From the NCBI GenBank assembly GCA_020444245.1, contig JAHLLI010000013.1, positions 1 to 64,000 on the forward strand: a stretch of DNA of 64,000 nucleotides. Reading direction: 5' to 3'. Positions 1 through 8,981 of the stretch are shown here, piece after piece. The notes below the pieces were generated by a model. The model was not told the origin of the DNA. It was given only the letters and a program-made list of their open reading frames with translations, and did no database searches. This stretch comes from Actinomycetales bacterium (GTDB lineage: Bacteria > Actinomycetota > Actinomycetes > Actinomycetales > Cellulomonadaceae). Within the stretch, counting starts at the first letter, position 1, and each line of letters starts with the position of its first letter. Position numbers and translations under genes: made by a program.

Positions 1-732
1 ATCACGACCCGACTCCCACCCCCGCGTCGCGAACGGACGGTTGTAGGACAGCTTGAACGCGCGGGGCTCGGCCGGCGTCTCCCCCGCGAAGCTGCCGGAG
101 GCATAGCCCTGGTAGAAGCTCGACCCGCCGAAGATGTTGTAGGCCTGCCACGTGGTGTCAGACGTCTGGAACACCACGTCGGAGTGCGAGGAGTCATCGC
201 GCACCACGAACGTGATCTGACTCGCGCCGACGCTGTCCTCGAGCAGCGCGATGTACACGCCCGAGACCGCGTCCGACGGGACCGCCCACGAGGCCGACAC
301 CGCCCAGTTCCCGCAGTCGTAGAGTCCGGTGGGCTCGTCGTTGATGCACGCCGGCTGGGACTGGGGCAGGCTCGCCGACGGCGTCACCGACGCGATGTGC
401 CGTGCGCCGAGGCCTCCGTACCAACCCGTGCGGTAGATGTCGATCGAGTACGCCGACGCATCCGTGTTGATCTTGAAGTCGATGGTCTGCCCCGGCTGCA
501 CCGACATCTGGGTCGCGAACCCCTGGATCGTCGGATCACCCGCAGCGGTGATGTCCCACACCGACGGGTCGGTCCCCGGCTTGGAGTTCTCGCACTCGAT
601 CGGGTTCGACCCCGGCCCGCACGGATCAGCCGCCGACGCCGGCGCCGGAACCGCGACCAACCCGCCCACCACCACAGCGGCCGCCGCCACACCCACCACA
701 CCACGCCACACACGACGACCGAGCTGAACCAT
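1..732 (-). CDS. Secreted DUF4082 / N,N-dimethylformamidase beta-subunit-like protein, 3' part missing
   Basis: The 244 N-terminal codons are visible and the gene runs off the left edge. Residues 1-34 form a Sec signal peptide: arginines (LGRRVWR), a long A/V core and a PASA cleavage site. The mature part has the pattern of large exported proteins annotated as N,N-dimethylformamidase beta-like with DUF4082 domains: VWDITAAGDP, TGWYGGLGARHIA, a CGNWAVSA segment and SDTTWQAYNIFGG followed by YNRPF. ATG is preceded by GAGGAG at 6-7 nt. Members of this family are extracellular and often sit near polysaccharide genes, matching the next two genes. Its substrate is unknown; the dimethylformamidase name reflects fold similarity only. 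Family recognition is from motif memory, not a search. Confidence 0.75.
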   Translation of the reverse strand, partial: MVQLGRRVWRGVVGVAAAAVVVGGLVAVPAPASAADPCGPGSNPIECENSKPGTDPSVWDITAAGDPTIQGFATQMSVQPGQTIDFKINTDASAYSIDIYRTGWYGGLGARHIASVTPSASLPQSQPACINDEPTGLYDCGNWAVSASWAVPSDAVSGVYIALLEDSVGASQITFVVRDDSSHSDVVFQTSDTTWQAYNIFGGSSFYQGYASGSFAGETPAEPRAFKLSYNRPFATRGWESGRD

Positions 733-955
733 GCCGAACTCCTCGAGCTGCGGGCCGCGGGGATGCCAGACCGGCGATCGGCCCGCCCCAACGATGACAG
801 ATCGGACAAATCGCCACACCGGCTTCGGGGGTGAATTCCTCCTTTCGGGCGCCCCGGAACACCCGATGGGAGGGCCCGGCGTGCACCGCGCGACCATTCG
901 GTCGACCGCCTGCCAGAATGCACCGGTCCACCATGCGCGCCCGAGGAGTCGCCAG

Positions 956-1582
956 ATGTCCGCAACGACGCCCGACCACGTCCCGCCGCAGATCGCCCCC
1001 ACGGCGGACGTCGACGACCGCGCGACGATCGGCGGCGGGACCCGCGTCTGGCACCTCGCCCAGGTTCGCGAGGATGCACAGGTCGGGGCCGAGTGCATCG
1101 TCGGCCGCGGCGCCTACATCGGCCCGGGCGTGCGGGTGGGTGACCGCTGCAAGATCCAGAACCACGCCCTGGTGTACGAGCCGGCGGTGCTGGAGGACGG
1201 TGTCTTCGTCGGCCCGGCGGTGGTGTTCACCAACGACCACTTCCCGCGGGCCGTCAACCCGGACGGCACGTTGAAGTCCGCCGACGACTGGCACGCCGTG
1301 GGCGTCACGGTGCGGACCGGGGCCTCGATCGGCGCCCGGGCCGTGTGCGTGGCCCCGGTGACGGTCGGTCGCTGGGCCCTGGTCGCGGCGGGCTCGGTGG
1401 TCACCCGGGACGTCCCGGACTTCGCCCTCGTGGCCGGCGTCCCGGCGCGGGTGCGCGGCTGGGTGGGACGCGCCGGCAGCCCACTGGTGGCCGACGGCGA
1501 GGGCAGGTGGCGGTGCGAGACGACGGGCGACCGGTTCGTCGAGGTCGACGGCGTGCTGCGCCTCGCCGACGACGGGCGGTGA
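956..1582 (+). CDS. WbpD/WlbB-like left-handed beta-helix N-acetyltransferase
   Basis: 208 residues. Nearly the whole chain is hexapeptide-repeat sequence (IGGGTR, VREDAQVG, IVGRGAYIGPGVRVGDR), giving a left-handed beta-helix that trimerises. The conserved pattern KIQNHALVYEP, then VVFTNDHFPRA, then ALVAAGSVVTRDVPDFALVAGVPAR, is typical of acetyl-CoA-dependent acetylation of the 3-amino group of UDP-2-acetamido-3-amino sugars (WbpD/WxcM-N type). A C-terminal tail (residues ~170-208) contains RWRCETTGDRF, as in actinobacterial versions. The ATG at 956 has GAGGAG 7 nt upstream, so longer upstream starts are rejected. Probable role: making an N-acetylated nucleotide sugar for surface polysaccharide. 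The exact sugar cannot be read from sequence. Confidence 0.8.
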   Translation: MSATTPDHVPPQIAPTADVDDRATIGGGTRVWHLAQVREDAQVGAECIVGRGAYIGPGVRVGDRCKIQNHALVYEPAVLEDGVFVGPAVVFTNDHFPRAVNPDGTLKSADDWHAVGVTVRTGASIGARAVCVAPVTVGRWALVAAGSVVTRDVPDFALVAGVPARVRGWVGRAGSPLVADGEGRWRCETTGDRFVEVDGVLRLADDGR

Positions 1583-1613
1583 CCGAGCTCGGGCGGACGG
1601 CACCGGACATGGC

Positions 1614-1644
1614 GGTGGCCCGGGCCTCGAAGGCCCGGGCCACC
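1614..1644. terminator. Bidirectional hairpin between convergent genes
   Basis: A perfect 14-bp stem (GGTGGCCCGGGCCT at 1614-1627 and its complement at 1631-1644) with a CGA loop. It lies between the 3' ends of the acetyltransferase (+) and the sugar transferase (-). There is no T tract, which is usual for actinobacterial terminators. Confidence 0.75.
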
Positions 1645-1661
1645 CCGACGCACCAGCGCTG

Positions 1662-3185
1662 CTAGTACGCGCCCGATCCCGCGAAGACGGCCCTGGCCGT
1701 CTTCCAGAGGATCAGCAGGTCCATCGTCACCGACCAGTTGTCGACGTACCGCAGGTCGAGCCGGACGGACTCCTCCCAGCTGAGGTCGGATCGCCCCGAG
1801 ACCTGCCACAGGCCGGTCAGACCGGGCCGCACCCGCAGGCGGCGCCGGACCGGGTCGGCGTACTTGGCGACCTCCTCGCCGAGCGGCGGACGTGGCCCGA
1901 CCAGCGACATGTCCCCGCGGAACACGTTGAAGAGCTGGGGCAGCTCGTCCAGTGAGTAGCGCCGCAGGAACCGGCCGACCGGGGTGACCCTGGGGTCGTT
2001 GCGCATCTTGAACAGCACGCCGTTCCCGTCGCTCTGCTCGGCGAGCTGCCCACGACGCTTGTCGGCGTCGATGTACATGCTCCGCAGCTTCCACATCCGG
2101 AACCGTGCGCCGTCGACGCCCACCCGGGTCTGGCTGTAGAAGGCCGGGCCGGGCGACGTGAGCCGCACGGCCAGCGCCGAGACCAGGATCAACGGGGAGG
2201 CCATGAGCAGCAGCCCGGCACCCACGAACCGGTCCATCAGCGTCTTGGCGACCAGCCGGCGGCGAGGGGCCGCGACCTCGACCTCGAGCAGCGAGAGCCC
2301 CGCGGCCGGGCGCAGCGTGATGCGCGGCCCGGTGACCTCGACGAGGTCGGGGACGACCACGAGCTGCGCCCCCACCCGGTCCAGCGCCCACGAGAGCCGA
2401 CGCAACGCCTCGCCGGACAGCGTCGGTCCCGCCACGACGACCACGTCGATCGCGCGGTCCGCGACGACCTGCGCGGCGTCGGCCACGGCTCCGACGACGG
2501 GGTGGCCGAGGATCTCGGACGGGCCGTCCAGGCTGGGCAGGCAGACCGCCTCGACCCGGTAGCCGTGATAGCTCGCTCCGGCGAGCTCTCCGGTGATCCG
2601 CGAGACGTCGGCCGCCTCGCCGACCACCAACGTCCGCTTCATCGCGCCGCCCTCGCTGCGCTCCTTGTGGACCAGGTGGCGCAGCACGTAGCGCCCGACG
2701 GCCGCGACGACCACGAGCGTCGGGACGCCGGCCAGGACGAGCGGGCGCGGGACGGCGACCTGCGTCACGTACGAGGCACCCATCAGGATCCCGGCACCGA
2801 CGGTGCCCGCCCGGAGCACGGACTGGAACTCCTCCGGCCCGTCGCCGAGCCGCCGCAGGTCGTAGCCGTTGAACGAGGCCACGAGCGCCACGAAACCCGC
2901 CGCGCCGAGCAGCGCCATCGTCACGACCTGCCAGTGCCAGGAGTAGACCGCCACGAGGAAGCCGGTGCCGACCGCGAGGGCGATCACCGAGTCGGCAGCC
3001 AGAGCCCGGCGCTGGAGCCGGGGGCCGACCACCGCCCATCGCCGGGCACGTGCATCGGCGTCGTTGTGCGCTGTGGGACGGACCTCCACGGGTTCGGGAG
3101 AGGCCCAGGACCGCCGCGGCGCCACGGTGACGCGGCGACGGTCGGACACCAAGGGTTCGAGCTCACGATCAAGGGAGAGCGTCAC
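1662..3185 (-). CDS. Exopolysaccharide polyprenyl glycosylphosphotransferase (WbaP/WcaJ type)
   Basis: 507 residues from the GTG at 3185. The N-terminal half has about five membrane segments (residues ~45-150) and a CoA-binding-like nucleotide fold (~150-280). The C-terminal half is the bacterial sugar transferase domain with KTLMDRFVGAGLLLMASP, SPGPAFYSQTRVG, FRMWKLRSM, DELPQLFNVFRGDMSLVGPRPP and RPGLTGLWQVSGRSDLSWEE. It transfers a sugar-1-phosphate from a UDP-sugar to undecaprenyl phosphate, the first membrane step of polysaccharide repeat assembly. An AGAGG about 9 nt upstream supports GTG 3185; a GTG at 3197 is in frame but has no ribosome site. With the acetyltransferase and the DUF4082 protein it marks the end of a surface polysaccharide locus continuing to the left. 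Confidence 0.88.
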   Translation of the reverse strand: MTLSLDRELEPLVSDRRRVTVAPRRSWASPEPVEVRPTAHNDADARARRWAVVGPRLQRRALAADSVIALAVGTGFLVAVYSWHWQVVTMALLGAAGFVALVASFNGYDLRRLGDGPEEFQSVLRAGTVGAGILMGASYVTQVAVPRPLVLAGVPTLVVVAAVGRYVLRHLVHKERSEGGAMKRTLVVGEAADVSRITGELAGASYHGYRVEAVCLPSLDGPSEILGHPVVGAVADAAQVVADRAIDVVVVAGPTLSGEALRRLSWALDRVGAQLVVVPDLVEVTGPRITLRPAAGLSLLEVEVAAPRRRLVAKTLMDRFVGAGLLLMASPLILVSALAVRLTSPGPAFYSQTRVGVDGARFRMWKLRSMYIDADKRRGQLAEQSDGNGVLFKMRNDPRVTPVGRFLRRYSLDELPQLFNVFRGDMSLVGPRPPLGEEVAKYADPVRRRLRVRPGLTGLWQVSGRSDLSWEESVRLDLRYVDNWSVTMDLLILWKTARAVFAGSGAY

Positions 3186-3416
3186 GGGGGGGACCACCTC
3201 TGTGGAGCTGATGACAGCGTGAGGCTACCTCGCATGCGGGGGGCGGAAACATCCCGAATGTCCGATTTCACCCGTTCGGTCGGGACGCCACGCACGCCGT
3301 GTCCCAAACGTGACCTGCGGTCCACCTGTGGGACGCCTGAAAGCCTCGCGGGCGCCACCGCAACCCCGGCCGCCACCGCGGAGCACGGCGGGCGGGCGTT
3401 CCGGCCGCCGCTCGGG

Positions 3417-4016
3417 TCACACGTCGGGTGAGTGGAAGCGCTGCTGAGCCGCGGCCAGACCCTGGGCCACGAGCATCTCCACCGCGTCGGCCGCGGCGTC
3501 CACGAGCCAGGGCAGCTCCTTCTTCTCGGCGCTCGAGAAGTCCGACAGCACGAAGTCGGCGGGATCCTTGCGACCGGGCGGGCGGCCGATGCCGAGCCGC
3601 ACCCGCAGGTAGTCCTTGGTGCCGAGCGCCGAGCTGATGCTGCGCAGGCCGTTGTGCCCGCCCTCGCCGCCGCCGGACTTGAGCCGGACCGCGGCGAACG
3701 GCAGGTCGAGCTCGTCGTGGATCACGACGAGCCGGTCGGCCGGCACCCGGTGGTAGCGCACCAGCGCCGCCACCGGGCCACCGGAGACGTTCATGTACGA
3801 GGTGGGCTGGGCCAGCAGGGCGCGCGGCCCCGGGGCGCCGCCGGGCAGCGTGCCCAGACGCACGTCCGCCACCCGCGCGCGGGAACGGTCGCTCCCGAAG
3901 GACACCCCGGCCCGCCGGGCGAGCTCGGTCGTGACCATCTGCCCGACGTTGTGCCGGTTGCCGGCGTAGCCCGGCCCGGGGTTGCCGAGCCCGACCACGA
4001 GCCAAGGGTCCGCCAT
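3417..4016 (-). CDS. pth: Peptidyl-tRNA hydrolase
   Basis: 199 residues, normal for Pth. It releases tRNA from stalled peptidyl-tRNA in the cytoplasm. Signature motifs are [17 protein letters not shown] near the N terminus (with the catalytic His and Asn), [22 protein letters not shown] (catalytic Asp) and [17 protein letters not shown] 4016 gives the usual start just before [10 protein letters not shown]; an in-frame ATG at 4070 would add 18 basic residues and is less likely. It lies 58 bp downstream of the ribosomal protein L25 gene on the same strand, the common rplY-pth order. Confidence 0.95.
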   Translation of the reverse strand: MADPWLVVGLGNPGPGYAGNRHNVGQMVTTELARRAGVSFGSDRSRARVADVRLGTLPGGAPGPRALLAQPTSYMNVSGGPVAALVRYHRVPADRLVVIHDELDLPFAAVRLKSGGGEGGHNGLRSISSALGTKDYLRVRLGIGRPPGRKDPADFVLSDFSSAEKKELPWLVDAAADAVEMLVAQGLAAAQQRFHSPDV

Positions 4017-4074
4017 GCCCGTCCCGTCCTCCGCGCCGCGGCGGCGCCACCGCCGCAGAGCGGTGAGCACGCGC

Positions 4075-4707
4075 TCAGGCCTCGTCGGTGGTCTCCGCCT
4101 CGGTGGACTCCGCCGCCTCGCCGGCCGGCAGCTCGATGCCCTCTGCGGCCTCCTCGGTCTCCTCGACCTCGGCGCGCGGCACCGCGATCGTCACGATGCT
4201 CGACTCCGGGTCGCCCAGGAAGACGGAGCCCTCGGGCATGACCAGGTCCGCGCCGCGCACCTGGGTGCCCGCCGCCATGCCGTCGATCGAGACCACGACG
4301 GCCTCGGGCAGATGGGTCGCCTCGGCCTCGAGGGTGACGGTCTGCGCGTCGACCATGTGGATGGTGCCGGGCTGGGACTCGCCGACGATGTGCACGGCGA
4401 CCTCGACGGTGACCTTCTCGCCCTTGCGGACCGCGAGCAGGTCGACGTGCTCGATGACCTGGCGCACCGGGTCCCGCTGGACGTCCTTGGCGATGGCCAG
4501 CGCCTCGGTGCCCTCGATGTCGAGGGTGAACAGGGCGTTGGAGTGCTTGAGCGCGAGCATCGTCTCGTGGCCCGGCAGCGCGATGTGCTGGGGAGCCACG
4601 CCGTGGCCGTACAGCACGGCGGGGATCTGGTCGGCGCGGCGCAGCCGGCGTGCGGCGCCCTTGCCGAACTCGGTGCGGACGGTGGCGGGGAGCTTGGTGT
4701 CGGACAC
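4075..4707 (-). CDS. rplY: 50S ribosomal protein L25, CTC/long form
   Basis: 210 residues: the L25 5S-rRNA-binding domain ([32 protein letters not shown]) plus the TL5/CTC C-terminal beta domain, ending in an acidic tail rich in Glu and Thr. The start is GTG 4707 with AAAGG 8 nt upstream; the longer frame above it has no ribosome site and lacks family similarity. It precedes pth and follows the SIMPL-domain gene in the same direction. The 170 bp upstream (4708-4877) probably holds its promoter; I could not fix one. Confidence 0.95.
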   Translation of the reverse strand: MSDTKLPATVRTEFGKGAARRLRRADQIPAVLYGHGVAPQHIALPGHETMLALKHSNALFTLDIEGTEALAIAKDVQRDPVRQVIEHVDLLAVRKGEKVTVEVAVHIVGESQPGTIHMVDAQTVTLEAEATHLPEAVVVSIDGMAAGTQVRGADLVMPEGSVFLGDPESSIVTIAVPRAEVEETEEAAEGIELPAGEAAESTEAETTDEA

Positions 4708-4877
4708 GACGAGGACCTTTCGGTGTGGCGGGGGTGACCCGGCTGGCGGTGGGCCTCGGCGCGGGACGGCGGGCGCGCACACCAGGCGCACCGCGTCGAT
4801 CACGGAGGTCGGTCCGAGAACCGAGGTTCGGCCGACTCGCGTCGTCCGCCCTCCCTCGCCGAGGCAACCGCAGCAGT

Positions 4878-5540
4878 CTAGCGGCTGACCGGCGCGACGT
4901 CGTACGCGTCGCCCCACCCGTGGCGCACCACGAGCTCGACGACGACCTCCTGCTCGCCGCCCTCGAGCGGGACCGACGCGGCGGACATCGCCCGTGCCCG
5001 CACCGGCCCGGGGCCCGCCGGACCGGCCTCGCTGACCTCGAACACCGGGCCCAGCGGGCGGCCGGCGAGCTCGGCGAGCTGACGCGCCGCGCCTACCGCG
5101 TCGGCGAATGCCGCGGCTCGGGCCTCGACCCGCGCGGCACCCGGGTCCGAGACCTGCCACGAGGTGCTCTCCACGCGCGCCGGCTCGCCACCCGCCACGA
5201 GCGCGGCGTCGATGGCCTCCCCCGCGTCGGCCAGGTCCCGCAGCCGGGCCTCGACGACCATGGTCACGGTGGTGCGGGGCAACCGGGTCACGCTGCGCCG
5301 CCCCTCGGTGACCTCCTCGCCCCGGTCCGTCCAGCTCGACGTGCTCGTGCGCAGGTCGGTCCGGGCGACGCCCCGCGCGCGCAACGCGTCCACCATCCCT
5401 CGCGACGCCCTCGCGGCCGCGTGATGGGCCGCGGCCGCCTGCGGGCCGGTGACCTGGGCTGCCAGGCGCGCCACGACGACGTCGGGCTGCACCGCGACCC
5501 GGCCGGTGCCCGTAGTGGTGACCCCGACGGGGTCGGCCAT
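4878..5540 (-). CDS. SIMPL-domain (DUF541) protein
   Basis: 220 residues. The N-terminal VGVTTTGTGRVAVQPDVVVARLAAQV is the characteristic opening of SIMPL/DUF541 proteins. The middle carries alternating ARG-rich helices and RTTVTMVVEARLRDLADAGEAIDAAL, and the C-terminal strand pattern is VVVELVVRHGWGD. No signal peptide is evident, although many family members are exported. The ATG overlaps the prs stop (TGATG), so it is translationally coupled to prs. Function is not established for this family in actinobacteria. Confidence 0.75.
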   Translation of the reverse strand: MADPVGVTTTGTGRVAVQPDVVVARLAAQVTGPQAAAAHHAAARASRGMVDALRARGVARTDLRTSTSSWTDRGEEVTEGRRSVTRLPRTTVTMVVEARLRDLADAGEAIDAALVAGGEPARVESTSWQVSDPGAARVEARAAAFADAVGAARQLAELAGRPLGPVFEVSEAGPAGPGPVRARAMSAASVPLEGGEQEVVVELVVRHGWGDAYDVAPVSR

Positions 5541-6523
5541 CACGACGCCCCGTCGAACAGCGAGGTCACCGACCCGTCGTCGAAGACCTCGCGGATGGCC
5601 CGGGCGATCAGCGGCGCGATGGACAGCACGGTGAGCTGCTCGAAGCCCTTGTCGTCCTCGATCGGCAGGGTGTCCGTGACCACGACCTCGCGTGCCCCGG
5701 AGCCCGCCAGGCGCTGCGCCGCGGGCTCGGACAGCACCCCGTGGGTCGCCGCGACGATGACGTCCTTCGCCCCGGCGGCCAGGCACACCCGCACGGCCTC
5801 GGCGATGGTGCCGCCGGTGTCGATCAGGTCGTCGGTGAGGATCGCGGTGCGCCCCTCGACGTCGCCGACCACACGGTTGGCGACCGCCCGGTTGGGCCGG
5901 GTGATGTCGCGCGTCTTGTGGATGAAGGCCAGCGGGCAGCCACCGAACTTCGCGGCCCACTGCTCGGCGACCCGGATCCGGCCGGCGTCCGGGGAGACCA
6001 CCGCGACGTTGGACGGGTCCACCCGGGTGCGCACGTAGTCGACCAGCAGCGGCATCGCCCACAGGTGGTCCACCGGGCCGTCGAAGAAGCCCTGGGTCTG
6101 GGCGCTGTGCATGTCGACGCTCATCAGGCGGTCCGCGCCGGCGGTCTTGAACAGGTCGGCCACCAGACGGGCCGAGATGGGCTCTCGGCCACGGTGCTTC
6201 TTGTCCTGCCGGGAGTAGCCGTAGAACGGCACGATCACCGTGATCGTCTTGGCCGACGCGCGCTTGAGGGCGTCGACCATGATCAGCTGCTCCATGATCC
6301 ACTGGTTGATCGGCGAGGTGTGGCTCTGCAGCACGAAGGCGTCCGCACCGCGGACGCTCTCGCCGAACCGCACGTAGATCTCGCCGTTGGCGAAGTCGTA
6401 GGCCGTGGTGGGCACCAGCTCGACCCCGAGCTCGCGGGCCACGTCGTCGGCCAGCTGTGGGTGCGCCCGTCCGGAGATGAGGACGAGGCGCCGCTCGCCG
6501 TCGGTCGAGATGATCCCGGTCAT
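5540..6523 (-). CDS. prs: Ribose-phosphate pyrophosphokinase (PRPP synthase)
   Basis: 327 residues, normal length. It converts ribose 5-phosphate and ATP to PRPP for purine, pyrimidine, His, Trp and NAD synthesis. It has N-terminal RRLVLISGRAHPQLADDVA, FANGEIYVRFGESVRG, the ATP-loop PFYGYSRQDKKHRGREPISARLVADL, the metal/active-site DMHSAQTQGFFDGPVDHL and the PRPP loop AILTDDLIDTGGTI. Its ATG overlaps the glmU stop (ATGA), giving a glmU-prs-SIMPL coupled operon; glmU-prs adjacency is widespread in Gram-positives. Confidence 0.97.
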   Translation of the reverse strand: MTGIISTDGERRLVLISGRAHPQLADDVARELGVELVPTTAYDFANGEIYVRFGESVRGADAFVLQSHTSPINQWIMEQLIMVDALKRASAKTITVIVPFYGYSRQDKKHRGREPISARLVADLFKTAGADRLMSVDMHSAQTQGFFDGPVDHLWAMPLLVDYVRTRVDPSNVAVVSPDAGRIRVAEQWAAKFGGCPLAFIHKTRDITRPNRAVANRVVGDVEGRTAILTDDLIDTGGTIAEAVRVCLAAGAKDVIVAATHGVLSEPAAQRLAGSGAREVVVTDTLPIEDDKGFEQLTVLSIAPLIARAIREVFDDGSVTSLFDGAS

Positions 6524-8109
6524 GCCCGAGGCTGCCCTTCGTCCGTGGTCGCGGCCTGGGGGTCGCCCGAGGCGGAGTGGGAGCGCAGCTCGGCGATCGC
6601 CTGCGGCGAGAGGGCCGGTGGGTCGTCCGCGTGCTCGCCGAGCGCGAGGCGCGCCGCCTGCGCCGAGGGGCTGTTCTCACGGCGGCGCAGGACCCAGCCG
6701 TCGATGGTCCGCTGCGGCGCGGTGTTGAGCCCGAGGGCTCCGGGCGGCACGTCGCGGCGGATCACCGAGCCGGCGCCGGTGTACGCGCCGTCGCCGATCT
6801 CGACCGGCGCCACCAGGGCGTTGTCCGACCCGATCCGCACGTGGTCGCCGACCGTCGAGTGGTGCTTGGTGACCCCGTCGTAGTTGACGAAGATCGTGCC
6901 CGCGCCGACGTTGGAGTACTCCCCGATCGTGGCGTCGCCCACGTACGACAGGTGCGGGACCTTCGAGTGCGCGCCGATCGTGGCGGCCTTGGTCTCGACG
7001 TACGCGCCGATCTTGCCGTCCGCGCCGAGGTCGGTGCCCGGGCGCAGGTAGGAGAACGGCCCGACCACCGCTCCGGCGCCGATCCGCGCGCCGGTGCCGT
7101 GGCTGCGCACGACCTGCGCGCCGGCCTCGACGACGACATCACGCAGCGTGGTGTCCGGTCCCACCACCGCACCTGCGGCGACCTGCGTGCTGCCGAGCAG
7201 CTGAGTGCCGGGCAGCAGCGTGACATCCGGCTCGAGCTCCACGTCCACGTCCACCCAGGTGGTGGCGGGATCGGCCACGGTCACGCCGGCCAGCATCCAC
7301 TCGACCAGCATGCGCCGGTTCATCTCGGCGGCCAGCCTGGCCAGCGCCACGCGATCGTTGACCCCCTCGACCAGCATCGGGTCGTCCACGGCCACGGCGC
7401 GCACCGCGCCGCCGTCCGCCCTGGCCAGCGCGATGACGTCGGTGAGGTAGACCTCGCCCTGCGCGTTGTCCCGGCCCAGCCGGGCCAGCCCTGCCCGCAG
7501 CACGTCCGCGTCGAAGACGTACACCGAGGAGTTGATCTCGTCCACGGCACGCTCGGCCTCGGTGGCGTCGCGGTGCTCGACGATGCGCGCCACGTCACCG
7601 GTGCCCGGCTCACGCAGCACGCGGCCGTAGCCGGTGGGGTCCGACACGCGCGTGGTCAGCACGGTCACCGCGTTGCGGTCGGAGACGTGCGCGTCGAGCA
7701 GCTCGGCGAGCGTCCCCGCGTCGAGCATCGGCACGTCACCGGCCATCACCACCACCGGACCGAAGACGCGTGCGGGACCGCCCTCGCCCGCCATCGCCGC
7801 AGCGGCCGCGGCAGCGGCGTCGAGGGACGACATCGCGCACTGCACCGCGCGGCCCGTCCCGGGGATGTCGTCCTGGTCGGCGATCAGCACCCCCGGCGCG
7901 AGCTCGAGCGCGTGCGCCTCGACCTGGTCGCGACCGTGGCGCACCACCACCGCCAGACGCTCGGGCTGGAGCGCCGAGGCAGCGGTGATCGCGTGCCCGA
8001 GCATCGAGCGCCCGGCCAGCGTGTGCAGCACCTTGGGTGTGGCCGACCGCATGCGGGTGCCCTCACCCGCAGCGAGGACGACGACGGCGGCGGGGTGGAC
8101 AGCGGTCAC
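6520..8109 (-). CDS. glmU: Bifunctional GlmU: GlcN-1-P acetyltransferase / UDP-GlcNAc pyrophosphorylase
   Basis: 529 residues. The N-terminal uridylyltransferase has LAAGEGTRMRSATPKVLHTLAG, GDVPMLDAGTLAELL and EINSSVYVFDADVL. A left-handed beta-helix acetyltransferase follows with GPFSYLRPGTDLGADGKIGAYVETK, KVPHLSYVGDATIGEYSNVGAG and NYDGVTKH. A 45-residue tail, polar and probably disordered, makes it longer than the E. coli enzyme, as in other actinobacteria. GTG 8109 is preceded by GGGAG. An alanine run (SLDAAAAAAAAMAGEGG) interrupts the pyrophosphorylase domain; it is probably a surface-loop expansion. The product feeds peptidoglycan and other envelope glycans. Confidence 0.95.
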   Translation of the reverse strand: MTAVHPAAVVVLAAGEGTRMRSATPKVLHTLAGRSMLGHAITAASALQPERLAVVVRHGRDQVEAHALELAPGVLIADQDDIPGTGRAVQCAMSSLDAAAAAAAAMAGEGGPARVFGPVVVMAGDVPMLDAGTLAELLDAHVSDRNAVTVLTTRVSDPTGYGRVLREPGTGDVARIVEHRDATEAERAVDEINSSVYVFDADVLRAGLARLGRDNAQGEVYLTDVIALARADGGAVRAVAVDDPMLVEGVNDRVALARLAAEMNRRMLVEWMLAGVTVADPATTWVDVDVELEPDVTLLPGTQLLGSTQVAAGAVVGPDTTLRDVVVEAGAQVVRSHGTGARIGAGAVVGPFSYLRPGTDLGADGKIGAYVETKAATIGAHSKVPHLSYVGDATIGEYSNVGAGTIFVNYDGVTKHHSTVGDHVRIGSDNALVAPVEIGDGAYTGAGSVIRRDVPPGALGLNTAPQRTIDGWVLRRRENSPSAQAARLALGEHADDPPALSPQAIAELRSHSASGDPQAATTDEGQPRA

Positions 8110-8199
8110 CAGGACTCCCGTCGGTTCACCAGCGAGAACGGCCGCGGCCACTCTACCGTCGGCTCGCGGGCTCCGAGACCGCGGCCCGCTCCCACCTGC

Positions 8200-8270
8200 T
8201 CCGCCCCCAGGACTCGAACCTGGACCGCAAGGCTCCAAAGGCCTGCGTGCTGCCATTACACCAGGGCGGA
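8200..8270 (-). tRNA. tRNA-Gln (anticodon UUG)
   Basis: A 71-nt cloverleaf reads on the minus strand from 8270. The acceptor stem TCCGCCC pairs with GGGCGGA. The D arm has GTGTAATGGCAGCAC, the anticodon loop is CTTTGGA (TTG = Gln), and the T arm has GGTTCGAGTCC. There is no 3' CCA in the gene. It stands alone between glmU and a divergent TetR gene. Confidence 0.95.
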
Positions 8271-8336
8271 CCGTGCCGCGCGTGCGCCGGGCCAGTCTGC
8301 CAGCAGTGCCACGGGCGGCACGGCATGATGGGGCCC

Positions 8337-8981
8337 GTGAACACCCCAGCCCGGACCCCACGCGCCCGCATGACCGCGGCGCAGCGCCGGGCACAGCTCC
8401 TCGACGTGTCACGCCAGCTCTTCGGCGAGAAGGGCTTCGACCAGACCAGCGTGGAGGAGATCGCCGCCCGCGCCGGCGTCTCCAAACCCGTCGTGTACGA
8501 GCACTTCGGGGGCAAGGAGGGCATCTACGCGGTGGTGGTGGACCGCGAGATCCAGGCGCTGACCGGGGCTCTGACCGGGGCGCTCGAGGCCGGCGGGCAC
8601 CCGCAGGTGCTCGTCGAGCGCACCGCGCTCGCGCTGCTGGACTACATCGAGTCCTCCACCGACGGGTTCCGGATCCTGGTGCGCGACTCGCCGGTCACCC
8701 AGTCGACCGGCACGTTCTCGAGCCTCATCGGCGACGTCGCCATGCAGGTCGAGCACCTGCTCGCCGACCAGTTCACCCGCCGCGGGCTCGACCCGCGCAC
8801 CGCCCCGATCTACGCCCAGATGCTGGTCGGCATGGTCGCGCTCACCGGCCAGTACTGGCTCGACGTGCGCAAGCCCAAGAAGGCCGAGGTCGCCGCGCAC
8901 CTGGTCAACCTCGCCTGGAACGGGCTGTCCGGCCTGCAGCGCAAGCCGGAGCTGCGCGGCACCGCGGGGCCCGGGTCGTGA
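8337..8981 (+). CDS. TetR-family transcriptional regulator
   Basis: 214 residues. The N-terminal HTH reads RRAQLLDVSRQLFGEKGFDQTSVEEIAARAGVSKPVVYEHFGGKEGIYAVVVDRE, a textbook TetR DNA-binding domain; the helical C-terminal ligand domain is of ordinary size. The start is uncertain: GTG 8337 (chosen, about 7 nt after a CATGAT -10-like element) or ATG 8325/8328. Its stop overlaps the start of the MarR gene (GTGA), so the two are translated together. The regulated target and ligand are unknown; this TetR subgroup is often found as a global or fatty-acid regulator, but that is not shown here. Confidence 0.88.
   Translation: MNTPARTPRARMTAAQRRAQLLDVSRQLFGEKGFDQTSVEEIAARAGVSKPVVYEHFGGKEGIYAVVVDREIQALTGALTGALEAGGHPQVLVERTALALLDYIESSTDGFRILVRDSPVTQSTGTFSSLIGDVAMQVEHLLADQFTRRGLDPRTAPIYAQMLVGMVALTGQYWLDVRKPKKAEVAAHLVNLAWNGLSGLQRKPELRGTAGPGS

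Noticed and set aside
184-834. 216-codon plus-strand frame
   Set aside because: Arg-rich composition typical of the antisense of a GC-rich gene; it overlaps the secreted DUF4082 gene with signal peptide on the other strand.
1114-3039. 641-codon minus-strand frame over the sugar transferase
   Set aside because: Shifted frame of the real gene with low-complexity Gly/Arg/Ala translation and no recognisable motif.
7786-7833. GC-rich triplet run inside glmU as a possible mobile or repeat insertion
   Set aside because: It encodes an in-frame alanine run in a loop of the pyrophosphorylase domain; simple codon repeat is sufficient.
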